Source: Sulfurovum sp. | Lineage (GTDB): Bacteria; Campylobacterota; Campylobacteria; Campylobacterales; Sulfurovaceae | NCBI GenBank assembly: GCA_023955225.1 | Contig: JAGSGJ010000005.1 | Location: forward strand, 1 to 64,000 | Direction of reading: 5' to 3' | DNA length: 64,000 bases | Shown: positions 37,286 to 47,615 of the stretch, piece by piece | Layout of the letters: each line of letters begins with the position of its first letter | Position numbering within the stretch: position 1 is the stretch's first letter | Made by a program: the position numbers and the translations under genes | Notes under the pieces: generated by a model | Databases searched by the model: none | What the model was told of the DNA's origin: nothing | Seen by the model: only the letters and a program-made list of their open reading frames with translations

Positions 37286-37618
37286 ATGAATTTTAAGAAA
37301 ACATTTACACTTGAATTATGGATCTCTATTCAATTAGTCATTTTATTGGTGGCAGCATATTACATATTTACTTGTAATCATGAAAATGTAGAAGTACTCT
37401 TTATAGGAGTTGAGAGTCTTTTAGTGTTTCCAGGAGGTCTCATCACACTTTATCTTAATGATATATTTCATGCTCATGATTATTTTTTAACGCATGAAAC
37501 ATTCTTTTTATATATTTTATTTAATTGGATCCTTTTTTCTATTATTGGGTATTTTCAATGGTTTGTTGTTCTCCCTAAAATAATACATAAATGTAAACAT
37601 CATGGATGTTTAATTTAA
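37286..37618 (+). CDS. Hypothetical three-helix membrane protein
   Basis: 110 aa with three hydrophobic segments (about 12-27, 35-54 and 72-95) and a His/Cys-rich C-terminus, HKCKHHGCLI, which might bind a metal. TGGAGAATTA precedes the ATG. I do not recognise the family. It stands alone between the SYLF and NnrS genes. Confidence 0.6.
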   Translation: MNFKKTFTLELWISIQLVILLVAAYYIFTCNHENVEVLFIGVESLLVFPGGLITLYLNDIFHAHDYFLTHETFFLYILFNWILFSIIGYFQWFVVLPKIIHKCKHHGCLI

Positions 37619-37775
37619 CGCGGATTTTAATTATGCTCAACAAGAAGAGAGTATATCTATAAGAGCATATCCTTATTTTAAATACTCCAAACTAAGGCAA
37701 TAACTTCTTTCTTGCTCTGAATCAATTTACTTCACCCTGTTTTTTTGCTATTATAACTATCTAAAGGAGATAGTT

Positions 37776-38966
37776 ATGCATATGCAATTTAGTGAGAATC
37801 CAAAGAATAGATACTTCTTCTCTCAACCCCATCAGCCTTTTTTTGTTTTAGCTTTTATCAATGCTATCGTTACTATGCTGGTATTCTTACTTTCATATAA
37901 AGGTGTGCTACATCTTGCCATAACGCCTTCAAGTTTTCATGCATATGGCATTACCTACCTTATGTTTACCCCTGCTTTTTTAGCTTTTTTATTTACTACT
38001 TTCCCACGCTTTACTTCTACTGAACCTATCGAGGTAAAGAGTTATATGAGTGTATTTTCACTCTATTATCTTGGGGCTATACTGTATTTGCTTGGAAGTA
38101 TCGTAACATCTGTTTTCTCTGGTGCTGCGATGTTACTCATTTTTGTGGGTCACTTTAAGGGTATGCTTCTGCTCAGAAAATTCTATCTAACCACAAGTAT
38201 GGAAGACAAACAGGATATTTACTGGATACTGCTTGCAATGAAATTGGGATTGTTCTCTCATCTCTTGTTTATCATTGCAGAACTGTTTTATATGCCTTTA
38301 ATGGGACTTTCAATTGAGATCTCGATCTATCTGTATCTTTTTTTACTTACTTTTACTGTGGCTCAGCGCATGATTCCTTTTTTCTCTCACAGCATGATAG
38401 AGAAAAATGAGAAGTTATTTGTCATTGTTTTTTCTCTTTTAGTACTTCACATCATACTTGAGGGTATTGTTACACATAGTTCATTTATTGTTGATCTTGT
38501 ATTGGCTTACATCATAGGAAAAGAACTTTTACGCTGGAAGTTACTATTTCCCAATCCAAATCCTATGCTTTTTATCTTGCATATTGCTATGTATTGGATC
38601 CCTATAGCTTTTATATTGGCTGCTTTGAGTAATCTTTTGACACTGATTACAGGAGCAAACTTCCTCTTTCTTGACATCCATGTTCTTATGCTTGGATTTG
38701 TATTTACAATACTTATTGGTTTTGGTACCCGTGTGACCATTGGGCATTCAGGTAACATCATGCAGGCAGACAACTGGGTCAAAGTTCTTTTTATCTGGAC
38801 ACAGGTCGTGGTTATTGTACGTATACTTACCTCTTTTGTCTCTGCATTAGGATGGAATTTTATGGTACTTTTTGATATCTCAGCCACGGTGTGGATGGTG
38901 ATGTTCATAGTATGGGCTATAAGGTTCTTTGCTGTACTTATTAACGGTAAAAAATTAACACAATAA
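37776..38966 (+). CDS. NnrS-family heme-copper membrane protein
   Basis: 396 aa with about twelve hydrophobic helices. The N-terminal NRYFFSQPHQPFFVLAF and the later HVLMLGFVFTILIGFGTRV with conserved His and Gly are typical of NnrS, a membrane protein linked to nitric-oxide tolerance. AAGGAG lies six bases before ATG 37776. A second ATG two codons later is possible. The following protease gene starts 22 bases after the stop, so they may be co-transcribed. Confidence 0.85.
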   Translation: MHMQFSENPKNRYFFSQPHQPFFVLAFINAIVTMLVFLLSYKGVLHLAITPSSFHAYGITYLMFTPAFLAFLFTTFPRFTSTEPIEVKSYMSVFSLYYLGAILYLLGSIVTSVFSGAAMLLIFVGHFKGMLLLRKFYLTTSMEDKQDIYWILLAMKLGLFSHLLFIIAELFYMPLMGLSIEISIYLYLFLLTFTVAQRMIPFFSHSMIEKNEKLFVIVFSLLVLHIILEGIVTHSSFIVDLVLAYIIGKELLRWKLLFPNPNPMLFILHIAMYWIPIAFILAALSNLLTLITGANFLFLDIHVLMLGFVFTILIGFGTRVTIGHSGNIMQADNWVKVLFIWTQVVVIVRILTSFVSALGWNFMVLFDISATVWMVMFIVWAIRFFAVLINGKKLTQ

Positions 38967-38988
38967 TTACATCAAGGTATCTATCGAC

Positions 38989-39837
38989 ATGAACTATTAC
39001 CTGCTGCTGATACAATTTCTTTTTAGCTTAGTCGGACTCTTCCTTCTTTTGCAAGGCATAGGGTACTTTCATCGAATCTGGCAGTATAAAAAACTCAAGT
39101 CATTACCTTTTCCAAACTCCTATGAAGAGATACTTCAAAATATACACCAATACAAAGTTTTATCACCTCGGAATAAAGAAAAACTTCGACTTTTAATTCT
39201 GCTCTTTATAGATAATAAAGAGTTTGTTGGCGCAAAAATGACCATCAACGATGAAATCAAAGTGATTATTGCATTTTATGCCTGTTTGATGCGGCTTGGA
39301 TTTGATCTGGGGGATAAAGACGATGTAAGTACAGTCATCGTCTATCCAAAACATTTCATAGTAAACGAAACACACTCAAGTGGTGGCATTAACCGTAGTG
39401 AAAGATCTGTTTTAGAAGGGCAATCAGCGAATGGTACGGTAGTCATATCATGGCAGGATATTAAATATGATATAGCACAGCAAGAAAAAGACAATGTCAT
39501 CATCCATGAATTTGCACATGAATTGGACTTTGAAGACGGTTTTGCAGATGGTACACCAGTCCTTGAAGATTCGAACTATCGTAGATGGTCTGAAGTCTTT
39601 TCTAAAGCCTTTGATATATTACGTGAACAAAGAGATAAGGGGAAAAGTTCAGACAGAGTAGTGCTTTTAGGGACCTATGCATTGAAAAACGAAGCAGAGT
39701 TTTTTGCTGTTTGCAGTGAACGATTTTTTGAAACACCTAAAATATTTAAAGCGTATTTTCCAGATATCTATCAAGAACTACAACGCTTTTATAGACTTGA
39801 TACAGAAGTGTTATTTAAAGATCTATCAGAGATTTGA
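38989..39837 (+). CDS. MtfA-like zinc peptidase with membrane anchor
   Basis: 282 aa, M90/MtfA-type. One N-terminal hydrophobic helix (about 4-24) precedes a cytoplasmic domain with the zinc motif IIHEFAHELDFEDG and the later KNEAEFFAVCSERFF, which supplies another acidic ligand. In E. coli MtfA is a soluble peptidase that titrates the Mlc repressor; here the anchor makes that role uncertain. Its last 23 bases overlap the end of the convergent ftsH-like gene. Confidence 0.85.
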   Translation: MNYYLLLIQFLFSLVGLFLLLQGIGYFHRIWQYKKLKSLPFPNSYEEILQNIHQYKVLSPRNKEKLRLLILLFIDNKEFVGAKMTINDEIKVIIAFYACLMRLGFDLGDKDDVSTVIVYPKHFIVNETHSSGGINRSERSVLEGQSANGTVVISWQDIKYDIAQQEKDNVIIHEFAHELDFEDGFADGTPVLEDSNYRRWSEVFSKAFDILREQRDKGKSSDRVVLLGTYALKNEAEFFAVCSERFFETPKIFKAYFPDIYQELQRFYRLDTEVLFKDLSEI

Positions 39838-41650
39838 TCTCATCTGCATACATTAGCTCTTTTTCTACCAACCTGTCTGAAAGTGCAATGATCTCTTTCT
39901 TATGTTTTTCAAAAAGTTTCATTACATCTTCTTCTTTTTGGGTGATGATCTTTCGGACTTCATCATCTATGAGTTTTGCAGTTGCTTCACTGAAGTCTTT
40001 TGGCATCGCCATATCACGTCCCAAGAAGACATGATCTTCACCTTTTTGATAATAGACCGGTCCGAGTAATTCACTCATGCCCCATTGGCTGACCATATGG
40101 GTTGCTAAAGAGGTTGCTTCTTTGAGATCATTGGCAGCCCCTGAAGAGAGATCTCCGAGCAGTGTACGCTCAGAAGCCCTTCCCCCAAGCATTACGCCTA
40201 TCTTGTCAAGTAGATAGTCCTGAGGGAAATTTTTGATATCTTTCAGTGGAAGTTGCTCTGTCATTCCCAGTGCCTGTCCTCTAGGTATGATACTCACCTT
40301 TTCTATAGGGTCTGCATGTTTCAGTAGGAGTGCTGCTAAAACATGACCGCTCTCATGAATGGCTACTCTTTTTTTATCTTTTTCATCCAAAATAAACTCT
40401 TGCTCAACACCCATAATGATGCGATCACGTGCATACATAAAATCATCTTGTGTAACATACTCCTGGCTTTCCCTGGCTGCATGCATCGCTGCTTCATTAA
40501 CAAGGTTTGCAAGGTCAGCACCGGAAAAACCAATGGATATTTTGGCTATCTTTACCAGATCTACAGAGTCGTCTATACGTACTTTACGTATGTGAATGTT
40601 TAAGATCTTTTCTCTGGCATGTACATCGGGTAAACTCAAAGTTATCTTACGATCAAATCTTCCCGGTCTTAAAAGGGCAAAATCAAGAACATCCGGACGA
40701 TTGGTGGCTGCGAGGACTACCACCTGTTCATCTGTCTCAAACCCATCCATCTCAGCCAAAATCTGATTAAGTGTTTGTTCTTTTTCATCATGTCCACCAC
40801 CGACCCCTGCCCCTCTGGCACGTCCTACAGAGTCTATCTCATCTATAAATATGATAGCAGGTGCTTCACTTTTAGCCTTTTTAAACAGATCACGTACCCT
40901 GGATGCTCCCACACCTACAAACATCTCCACAAATTCAGAACCGCTGATAGAAAAGAAAGGCACCTCCGCTTCTCCTGCCACTGCTTTGGCTAAAAGAGTT
41001 TTCCCTGTACCTGGAGATCCCATTAGTAAAATACCTCTGGGGATCTTGGCACCTATCTTTTTATATTTATCAGGATTTTTGAGAAAATCCACCACTTCAT
41101 AGAGTTCTATCTTTGCATTTTCTACACCAGCTACATCATCAAAGGTGACAGATACCTGTTCTTTTTCATATTTTTTTGCAGTGGATTGCATAAAATCAAA
41201 TACCCCACCGCCCATACCGCCTAACTGCTTTTTGATACGTTGTGAACTGTAAAATATAAATCCTAAAAAGACAAAAAGCGGTAATAACATAAGAAAGGAA
41301 AGCCAAAAGCTTGACTCTTTCTGTGACTTGACATGTATCTCAACCTGGTTTTTTTCGAGTAATTCTAAAAATGTTTTGTCTTCAAATGGAGGAAGTGTAG
41401 TCCTTAAATAAGTTGGCTTCCTACCCATAGTATCTTTCAATGTGGCTACAACCTGATCTCCATTGACGCTGACCTCTTTCATGATATTTTGTTCGATCTT
41501 ACTTTTAAATTGATTGTAAGAGAGTGTTTCACTCTGTTCTTGAGACATAATATAGTTAGAGAGTTGTAATCCAAGCATCATGACAATAATGAGTACCCAT
41601 ATATTAGAAAAAGGATTGAATTTAGTATCGTCTGTCGGCTCTTTTTTCAT
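39815..41650 (-). CDS. ftsH: FtsH-family AAA+ zinc metalloprotease
   Basis: Membrane-bound ATP-dependent protease, 611 aa. Two N-terminal hydrophobic segments (about 15-30 and 115-133) flank a periplasmic part. The AAA module has [29 protein letters not shown] and the SRH region [18 protein letters not shown]. The peptidase motif is [11 protein letters not shown], with Ser in place of the usual Ala. The C-terminal zinc Asp region follows, and the length is near normal. A bacterium may carry more than one FtsH, so this could be a secondary copy. Confidence 0.93.
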   Translation of the reverse strand: MKKEPTDDTKFNPFSNIWVLIIVMMLGLQLSNYIMSQEQSETLSYNQFKSKIEQNIMKEVSVNGDQVVATLKDTMGRKPTYLRTTLPPFEDKTFLELLEKNQVEIHVKSQKESSFWLSFLMLLPLFVFLGFIFYSSQRIKKQLGGMGGGVFDFMQSTAKKYEKEQVSVTFDDVAGVENAKIELYEVVDFLKNPDKYKKIGAKIPRGILLMGSPGTGKTLLAKAVAGEAEVPFFSISGSEFVEMFVGVGASRVRDLFKKAKSEAPAIIFIDEIDSVGRARGAGVGGGHDEKEQTLNQILAEMDGFETDEQVVVLAATNRPDVLDFALLRPGRFDRKITLSLPDVHAREKILNIHIRKVRIDDSVDLVKIAKISIGFSGADLANLVNEAAMHAARESQEYVTQDDFMYARDRIIMGVEQEFILDEKDKKRVAIHESGHVLAALLLKHADPIEKVSIIPRGQALGMTEQLPLKDIKNFPQDYLLDKIGVMLGGRASERTLLGDLSSGAANDLKEATSLATHMVSQWGMSELLGPVYYQKGEDHVFLGRDMAMPKDFSEATAKLIDDEVRKIITQKEEDVMKLFEKHKKEIIALSDRLVEKELMYADEIKSLIDL

Positions 41651-41827
41651 CTGTTCTTCCTTTAGGAAACTATGTAGAATAGTATTATTGTACCAAAATA
41701 TAGAGAGTCATCTTATATCAATCATAAGTCCGATAAGCAGAATTGACACTTATTGGCTATAATACGAAAATAATCACTATGAAAGAAAGCACTTATTGCT
41801 CTCTTAAAGCATTAAGAAGGTAACCCC

Positions 41828-43573
41828 ATGAGCAAACTTGACCTTAGAGAAGCAAAACGTTTTTTACCTACAACCAGAGCAGAGATGGATGCACTGGGAT
41901 GGAAACAGTGTGATGTCATACTTGTTTCTGGAGATGCCTACATAGACTCTCCTTTCATTGGCGTTGCCACTGTTGGACGTATGCTTGAAAAACTGGGTTA
42001 CAAGGTTGGTATCATCGGTCAGCCTGATGTGAAGAGTGATAAAGATATCAAACGTTTAGGTGAGCCTCGTTTATATTGGGGTGTGAGTGGTGGAAGCATC
42101 GACTCAATGGTCGCTAACTACACTGCAACCAAAAAGTTTAGAAACTCAGATGACTACACACCAGGTGGCAAAAATACCAAACGTCCTGACAGAGCAGTAC
42201 TAGTATATACGAACCTCATAAGACAGAATTTCAAAAACACTGTACCTGTAGTTCTTGGCGGTATAGAAGCTTCTCTTAGACGTGTGACACACTATGACTA
42301 CTGGACTAACAAGCTAAGAAAACCCATACTCTTTGACTCTAAAGCAGATATACTTATCTACGGTATGGGAGAACAAGCTATCCGTGATCTCACGCGTGCT
42401 CTGGACAAAGGATACGACTGGAAAGATGTACGTGGTATATGTTACATAAACAAAGAACCTGTAGAGAGTTACCACCAACTTCCTTCACACCAGGAGTGTC
42501 TAGATGAAAAAGAAAAGTACATAGACCTCTTTGATCTTTTTTATGACAATAACGACCCCATCGCAGCAAAAGGACTTTCTCAGAAAGTAGATACACGCTA
42601 CTCCATACAAAATCCTCCATGCGATTATCTGAATGAACCGGAAATGGATGAAGTCTCTGCTCTGCCTTTTACAAGAGAGCTTCACCCTTACCATCGTCCC
42701 GAAGGTAAAGTAAAGTGCTTGGAGACCATCAAGTTTTCCATCATGACACACCAGGGATGCTGGGGAGAGTGTAACTTCTGTGCCATAGGGGTACACCAGG
42801 GGCGTACCATCCGTACACGTTCCGAACAGTCCATCGTTAAAGAAGCCAACCAGTTTAAAGAGTACAAAGACTTTAAAGGCATCATATCAGACCTTGGAGG
42901 TCCTACGGCAAACATGTATGGTTATGAGTGCAATAAAAAGCTCAAACTCGGTACCTGTGACCATCAACGATGTGTGGACTCCACACATCTGTGCAAATCA
43001 ATGAAACCAGACCATACACGTGTTATAGGAATGATGAAACAGGTGCGTAACATAGACGGCATTAAAAAAGCATTTGTGGCTTCAGGTATACGTTATGACC
43101 TCATAACAGAAGACAAACGTAAGGGGTATTCTTACCTTAAAGAGCTGGTAGAACACCATATATCAGGTCAGATGAAAGTCGCACCGGAACATACAGAACA
43201 ACATGTACTTGACCTCATGGGGAAACCAGGAAAACAAACTCTGGTAGACTTTAAAAGGCTTTACGACAAACTGAACAAAGACATGGGAAAAAAACAGTTT
43301 CTTACCTACTACCTCATAGCAGCTCATCCGGGTTGTGAAGAGAAAGACATGCATGAACTTAAACGTTTTACTACCGATGAGCTCAAAATGAACCCTGAGC
43401 AGGCACAGGTCTTTACACCAACTCCAGGTACCTACTCTGCTGTAATGTACTATACAGAGATGGATCCTGTGACACGTAAAAAGATATTTGTTGAAAAAGA
43501 CACACATAAAAAAGAGAAACAAAAAGCCATTGTACAGGCAAAAATGAATCATAGCAGCGGATTTTCAAGTTAA
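41828..43573 (+). CDS. ygiQ: YgiQ-family radical SAM protein
   Basis: 581 aa radical SAM enzyme of unknown reaction. The cluster motif is Cys-x3-Cys-x2-Cys in GCWGECNFCAIGVHQGR, preceded by the conserved MTHQG. The N-terminal half contains VILVSGDAYIDSPFIGVA, typical of UPF0313. It is shorter than E. coli YgiQ. TATAAT at 41758-41763 could be its promoter. A small A-rich palindrome follows the stop. Confidence 0.92.
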   Translation: MSKLDLREAKRFLPTTRAEMDALGWKQCDVILVSGDAYIDSPFIGVATVGRMLEKLGYKVGIIGQPDVKSDKDIKRLGEPRLYWGVSGGSIDSMVANYTATKKFRNSDDYTPGGKNTKRPDRAVLVYTNLIRQNFKNTVPVVLGGIEASLRRVTHYDYWTNKLRKPILFDSKADILIYGMGEQAIRDLTRALDKGYDWKDVRGICYINKEPVESYHQLPSHQECLDEKEKYIDLFDLFYDNNDPIAAKGLSQKVDTRYSIQNPPCDYLNEPEMDEVSALPFTRELHPYHRPEGKVKCLETIKFSIMTHQGCWGECNFCAIGVHQGRTIRTRSEQSIVKEANQFKEYKDFKGIISDLGGPTANMYGYECNKKLKLGTCDHQRCVDSTHLCKSMKPDHTRVIGMMKQVRNIDGIKKAFVASGIRYDLITEDKRKGYSYLKELVEHHISGQMKVAPEHTEQHVLDLMGKPGKQTLVDFKRLYDKLNKDMGKKQFLTYYLIAAHPGCEEKDMHELKRFTTDELKMNPEQAQVFTPTPGTYSAVMYYTEMDPVTRKKIFVEKDTHKKEKQKAIVQAKMNHSSGFSS

Positions 43574-43576
43574 TGC

Positions 43577-43592
43577 AAAAAAGGCCTTTTTT
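43577..43592 (+). terminator. Weak terminator after ygiQ
   Basis: AAAAAAGGCCTTTTTT is a 16-base palindrome three bases past the ygiQ stop. The stem is weak (six A-T pairs with a GGCC loop) but ends in a T-run, so it may terminate in either direction. Confidence 0.45.
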
Positions 43593-43651
43593 ACAAGATA
43601 ATTACTAATTATTTTTACCTAATACTTATTATCACTTAAGACAAATCGCTC

Positions 43652-43657
43652 TATAAT
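43652..43657 (+). promoter_or_regulatory. Candidate -10 box of the peroxidase gene
   Basis: TATAAT in CGCTCTATAATAAAGG lies 31 bases before the peroxidase start. The region around it is AT-rich and contains ATAATAATTAT, similar in composition to Fur/PerR-type sites; the regulator is not assigned. Confidence 0.4.
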
Positions 43658-43687
43658 AAAGGAGATAATAATTATAAGGAATAATGA

Positions 43688-44725
43688 ATGAAAATATATA
43701 AATTATTGAGTGCATCTTTATTGGCATCTACTTTTTTATTGGCATCTGGTTCAACCTCTACAGTATCTTTAGCAGACAAAGCAAAACAAAACGGCCTTGT
43801 TGCTATACCACAAGATGAAACTGAACTTTCAAAGCTTACGGACCCTAATGGAACAGTAACACCTGAAAGAGTTGAGTTGGGTAAAAAACTTTATTTTGAA
43901 CCTAGACTTTCAAAAAGTGGTATCATTTCATGTAATACCTGTCATAATCTTGGACTTGGTGGAGTGGACGGCGTTCCAGCTGCCGTTGGTCATCAATGGA
44001 CTGCAAACCCACATCATTTAAATTCACCTACTGTTTATAATGCAATGTTCTTTCAAGCGCAATTTTGGGATGGAAGAAGTCCACATCTTGAAGATCAGGC
44101 ACAAGGTCCTATGCAAGCAGCTCCTGAAATGGCAGCGGCTCCATCACTTGTTGTGCAAAGAGTTAATTCTATCCCTGCATATGTAGAAGAGTTCAAAGGT
44201 GCCTACGGTAAAAATGTATCTATTGATTTTGAAACGATCACATCAACGATTGGTATTTTTGAAAGAACATTGGTTACACCATCAAGATATGATGATTTCT
44301 TAAATGGAAAAGATGATGCACTTACTGCTGCGGAAAAAGAAGGTCTTAATACATTTATGGACAAAGGTTGTGCAAATTGTCATAACAGTGTAGCCCTTGG
44401 TGGTACGATGCAACCATTTGAAGTTGCAGGGAAATATAAATTTGCCAATGTAGGTGATTTCAAAGGTGATAAAAATGGTATGGTGAAAACACCTACACTG
44501 AGAAATATCACGGAAACTGCACCTTACTATCATAATGGTGCTATTTGGAGTCTTGCAGAAGCGGTTAAAGAGATGGGAAGTATTCAACTTGGTATCGAAA
44601 TTTCCGATAAAGAAGCAGAGCAGATCGTTACTTTCTTTGGCGCCCTCAAAGGTAGAAAACCAGCGATTAGTTATCCACAACTTCCAGAGAGTACACTTAA
44701 AACAGCTCAACCTGATTTTAACTAA
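43688..44725 (+). CDS. Diheme cytochrome c peroxidase
   Basis: Periplasmic peroxidase that reduces hydrogen peroxide with electrons from cytochrome c; 345 aa with a signal peptide of about 19 residues. Two heme motifs are visible: CNTCH near residue 81 and CANCH near 229. ETAPYYHNGAIWSLAEAV and GVPAAVGHQWTANPHH are typical of the CcpA/MauG family. AAGGA precedes the ATG by seven bases, and a strong terminator follows. The gene stands alone. Confidence 0.93.
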   Translation: MKIYKLLSASLLASTFLLASGSTSTVSLADKAKQNGLVAIPQDETELSKLTDPNGTVTPERVELGKKLYFEPRLSKSGIISCNTCHNLGLGGVDGVPAAVGHQWTANPHHLNSPTVYNAMFFQAQFWDGRSPHLEDQAQGPMQAAPEMAAAPSLVVQRVNSIPAYVEEFKGAYGKNVSIDFETITSTIGIFERTLVTPSRYDDFLNGKDDALTAAEKEGLNTFMDKGCANCHNSVALGGTMQPFEVAGKYKFANVGDFKGDKNGMVKTPTLRNITETAPYYHNGAIWSLAEAVKEMGSIQLGIEISDKEAEQIVTFFGALKGRKPAISYPQLPESTLKTAQPDFN

Positions 44726-44731
44726 AACACA

Positions 44732-44753
44732 AAAGAGCCCTTTTGGGCTCTTT
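44732..44753 (+). terminator. Rho-independent terminator of the peroxidase gene
   Basis: AAAGAGCCC, TTTT loop, GGGCTCTTT: a nine-base stem with three G-C pairs followed by a T-rich tail, beginning seven bases past the stop. This is one of the clearest terminators in the window. Confidence 0.9.
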
Positions 44754-44811
44754 CTTCTTAACTCAATACTTCTTCCAACACTTTTAATCGTACTTTTGCT
44801 ATGATGCACCT

Positions 44812-45636
44812 ATGAAATTACCTATATATATTACCGACCTGGACCATACCTTTTTACGTACAGACCAGAGTGTCAGTGACTTTAGTACACAAGTTTGGAA
44901 TGCAAAGAGTAAAGATGCCATACTTTCTGTGGCCACAGCCAGAAGCTTTCAAAAAACACATGACTTTCTAGACAAACTGCATCTCAATGCGCCTATGATA
45001 CTCCTAGATGGTACGATGATAGTCTCTCCTGACAAAAAACTTATAGACTTAAAAACCATTAACAAGGCATTAGGGGACGCTGTGGTCGAAGTAGGATTTG
45101 AGTTTGATATTGACCCTTTCATCATAGGGCTAAAAGACATGAAGCTCAATGAAACTTTTTTATACCCTCGTAAACTCAACGAACATCAAAAGTTTGTCCT
45201 AAAAGGCTACAAAAAAGACCCTCGTATGCAGTTCAATCCTCAAAACAAAACGATGGATATGAACCTAAAAATCGTTTATTTCGGAGACTTTGAGACTCTA
45301 AAACCACTAACAGAAAAACTAAAAAATACATTTGAAGATGCTATAGAGTGTAAACTCTCTCCGGAAAAATACTCAGATGGCTATTTCCTCACCATACTCC
45401 ACCCAGAAGGAGACAAAGCCCATGCACTGCAAAAAGTCATGGACTACATGGAACATGAACCTTCTGATGTCACTGTATTTGGTGACTCTGTGAATGACAT
45501 AGGTATGTTTAAACTTGCAGGAACTTCTGTGGCTGTTTCTAATGCTTTGGATGAAGTCAAAGCTGTAGCGGATGTGATACTTCCTCACTCTAATGATGAG
45601 GATGGGGTTGCGAAATATTTGAAGAATATACAATGA
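44812..45636 (+). CDS. HAD-family phosphatase, Cof-like
   Basis: 274 aa haloacid-dehalogenase-type hydrolase. The nucleophile motif is ITDLDHTFLRTD, the Thr/Ser motif is VATARSFQKT, and the metal motif is VFGDSVNDIGMFKLAG. A cap domain of the Cof type lies in the middle. It probably hydrolyses a small phosphorylated metabolite; the substrate cannot be read from sequence. It overlaps the next small gene by four bases. Confidence 0.88.
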   Translation: MKLPIYITDLDHTFLRTDQSVSDFSTQVWNAKSKDAILSVATARSFQKTHDFLDKLHLNAPMILLDGTMIVSPDKKLIDLKTINKALGDAVVEVGFEFDIDPFIIGLKDMKLNETFLYPRKLNEHQKFVLKGYKKDPRMQFNPQNKTMDMNLKIVYFGDFETLKPLTEKLKNTFEDAIECKLSPEKYSDGYFLTILHPEGDKAHALQKVMDYMEHEPSDVTVFGDSVNDIGMFKLAGTSVAVSNALDEVKAVADVILPHSNDEDGVAKYLKNIQ

Positions 45637-45905
45637 GATATTTTACATTTCAAAGAATTATTACTTTTCTTTTTGGAGTATTAGCATTATTCATATGTTA
45701 TTTTACAGTTCAAAGTGATAATCCTGTGATTCGTTATGGACTAACAACATTTATTTTTCTGTATGGTGTATATGTAATTATCGCTTCTGTTATTCCTGAT
45801 AAAAAAGCAACACAAAAAATTTCAGATAATGTTCTTGGAGAATTGTTCTATAGAATTGTTTTTGAAATACCTTTTCGTGTTATTATTAATTTATTTACTC
45901 ACTAA
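45633..45905 (+). CDS. Small two-helix membrane protein
   Basis: 90 aa, with hydrophobic segments at about 8-25 and 33-50 and a less hydrophobic C-terminal part. The family is not recognised. It starts inside the stop of the HAD gene (ATGA), so it is probably co-translated with it. It ends next to the convergent murU gene, with one base between them. Confidence 0.65.
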   Translation: MRYFTFQRIITFLFGVLALFICYFTVQSDNPVIRYGLTTFIFLYGVYVIIASVIPDKKATQKISDNVLGELFYRIVFEIPFRVIINLFTH

Positions 45906-45906
45906 A

Positions 45907-46575
45907 CTAATACCGATTCATCAACTGTGCATTTAAAAGTTCCAGTCTCTCTGGTGTTCCTATATCCAACCATTCACCTTCATACCGTTCACCTGTCACC
46001 TTTCCCTCTTTCATCGCTGCTCTAAGTAAAGGAGCTAAAGCAGATTTACCATAGGGAACCCCATCAAAGAGTTTTGGTGAATAGTAGCCTATGCCTGAAA
46101 AGGTATAGGCTTTTGCATCTACCACTTTGTTGTCTATGAGAGCGAAATCTCCATCAGGGTTATGCTCTGGGTTAGGAACGAGTACTAAATGGGCTAGAAT
46201 GCCGTCTGCTAGCTTTCTATGGTCTTGGAAATCATAGTCAGACCAGATGTCTCCGTTTACGACTAAAAATGGTTCATCACCCAGCAAAGGCAAGGCTTTG
46301 ACTATGCCCCCTGCACTTTCCAATGCTCCCTCTTCTTGTTCGTCAGAGTAAGTGATGTTCACACCCCACTCTGAACCGTCACCAAGAGCTTCTTGTATTT
46401 GGTAGCCTAAGTGGGCTATGTTGATGACTATGTCAGTGAAGCCATCGTGTGCTAGGCGTTCTATATGCCAAAGAATAAGCGGTATGCCTCCTACTTTAAG
46501 TAAAGGTTTTGGTGTTGTGTCAGTCAGTGGCCTCATTCTTGTTCCCAATCCTGCGGCAAGTATCATACATTTCAT
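45907..46575 (-). CDS. murU: MurNAc-1-phosphate uridylyltransferase
   Basis: 222-aa nucleotidyltransferase. The N-terminal signature ILAAGLGTRMRPLTDTTPKP and FLVVNGDIWSDYDF place it in the sugar-1-phosphate nucleotidyltransferase family. Its position after anmK and amgK supports the MurU role: UTP plus MurNAc-1-phosphate to UDP-MurNAc. It lies 59 bases beyond amgK and is the last gene of the run. The assignment to MurU rather than a general nucleotidyltransferase depends on this context. Confidence 0.85.
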   Translation of the reverse strand: MKCMILAAGLGTRMRPLTDTTPKPLLKVGGIPLILWHIERLAHDGFTDIVINIAHLGYQIQEALGDGSEWGVNITYSDEQEEGALESAGGIVKALPLLGDEPFLVVNGDIWSDYDFQDHRKLADGILAHLVLVPNPEHNPDGDFALIDNKVVDAKAYTFSGIGYYSPKLFDGVPYGKSALAPLLRAAMKEGKVTGERYEGEWLDIGTPERLELLNAQLMNRY

Positions 46576-46634
46576 AGTACAGTATCCTTTTTAGTGTTAT
46601 GAGTGCACTCAATACGTGTTAAGCAGTGAAGCAA

Positions 46635-47615
46635 TTAAAATATCCTCATCGTTGCAGGTGCATCTTTAAACTCGCCATACTGCGACTTCAATAGTGAGAT
46701 CAATCCATCCAATTCTGGATACTTATAGCCCACCTCCAGGATATACTTCAATGTCATAGGAATATCTTTCAAGTACTCCTTTTTACCATCTCTTATGGCA
46801 AGTCTGGCAAAAATCCCAAGTATCTTGATGTGACGCTGTAACCCTGTAAAATCAAACCAACGCATAAATGTTTCATCATCTACATTGAGACCTTTTAAGT
46901 CTCTAAAAAGCAAGATGAGTCTTCGAAGTTCTCTTGCATCAAGTTTCACATATGCATCACGAAGCAATGAGACTAAGTCATATGTTAAAGCACCTTCTCT
47001 TGCATCTTGAAAGTCTATAACTACTATCTCGTCATTGCTGTCTACCATCAAGTTTCGTGCGTGGTAGTCTCGATGCACAAAAATACCTTGTGGCTGACTC
47101 AACACCTCTTTGGCTATCAAAGAAAGACTCTCCAAAAGTATACGTCCTTCGAGACATTCAAGCGTAGTACCCATATACTCCTTGAGGTACCACTGTGACA
47201 TGAGATTCATCTCTTCAAGTAAAAAACTCTTATCATAAGGTTCTAAGCCTTTAGAAGGAGTGCTTTGCATTTTAACCAAAGTTTCTATGGCTTTGTCATA
47301 GAAAGGTCTTGCATCGACACCTTCAACACACTTATCGAGCAAATGTGTTGAGCCTATGTCCTCTAAGAAGATGAAGCCCTTGTTCAGATCATAGGACTTT
47401 ATGGTTGGTATACGTACTTTTGCATCCATGAGCCTCGAGCCCACACCAATAAAGGTGGGTATACTCTCTTTACTCTGTGAAGCATCCATAACGATACCCC
47501 CATCATTATTTTCAAGACGGTAATAGCTTCTAGAGCTTGCATCTCCATGTAGTGCGTGAAGGTCTGGCTCTTCCATACCTAACGACTCTAGCCATCCTTT
47601 TAACTCTTTATGCAT
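46635..47615 (-). CDS. amgK: AmgK-type MurNAc/GlcNAc anomeric kinase
   Basis: 326 aa of the aminoglycoside-phosphotransferase fold. The catalytic loop is FVHRDYHARNLMVDSN and the metal site is VVIDFQDAREG. In Pseudomonas-type recycling AmgK phosphorylates MurNAc at C1 for MurU. It overlaps anmK by eight bases and precedes murU, so the trio forms one pathway. The substrate is inferred from this context. Confidence 0.87.
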   Translation of the reverse strand: MHKELKGWLESLGMEEPDLHALHGDASSRSYYRLENNDGGIVMDASQSKESIPTFIGVGSRLMDAKVRIPTIKSYDLNKGFIFLEDIGSTHLLDKCVEGVDARPFYDKAIETLVKMQSTPSKGLEPYDKSFLLEEMNLMSQWYLKEYMGTTLECLEGRILLESLSLIAKEVLSQPQGIFVHRDYHARNLMVDSNDEIVVIDFQDAREGALTYDLVSLLRDAYVKLDARELRRLILLFRDLKGLNVDDETFMRWFDFTGLQRHIKILGIFARLAIRDGKKEYLKDIPMTLKYILEVGYKYPELDGLISLLKSQYGEFKDAPATMRIF

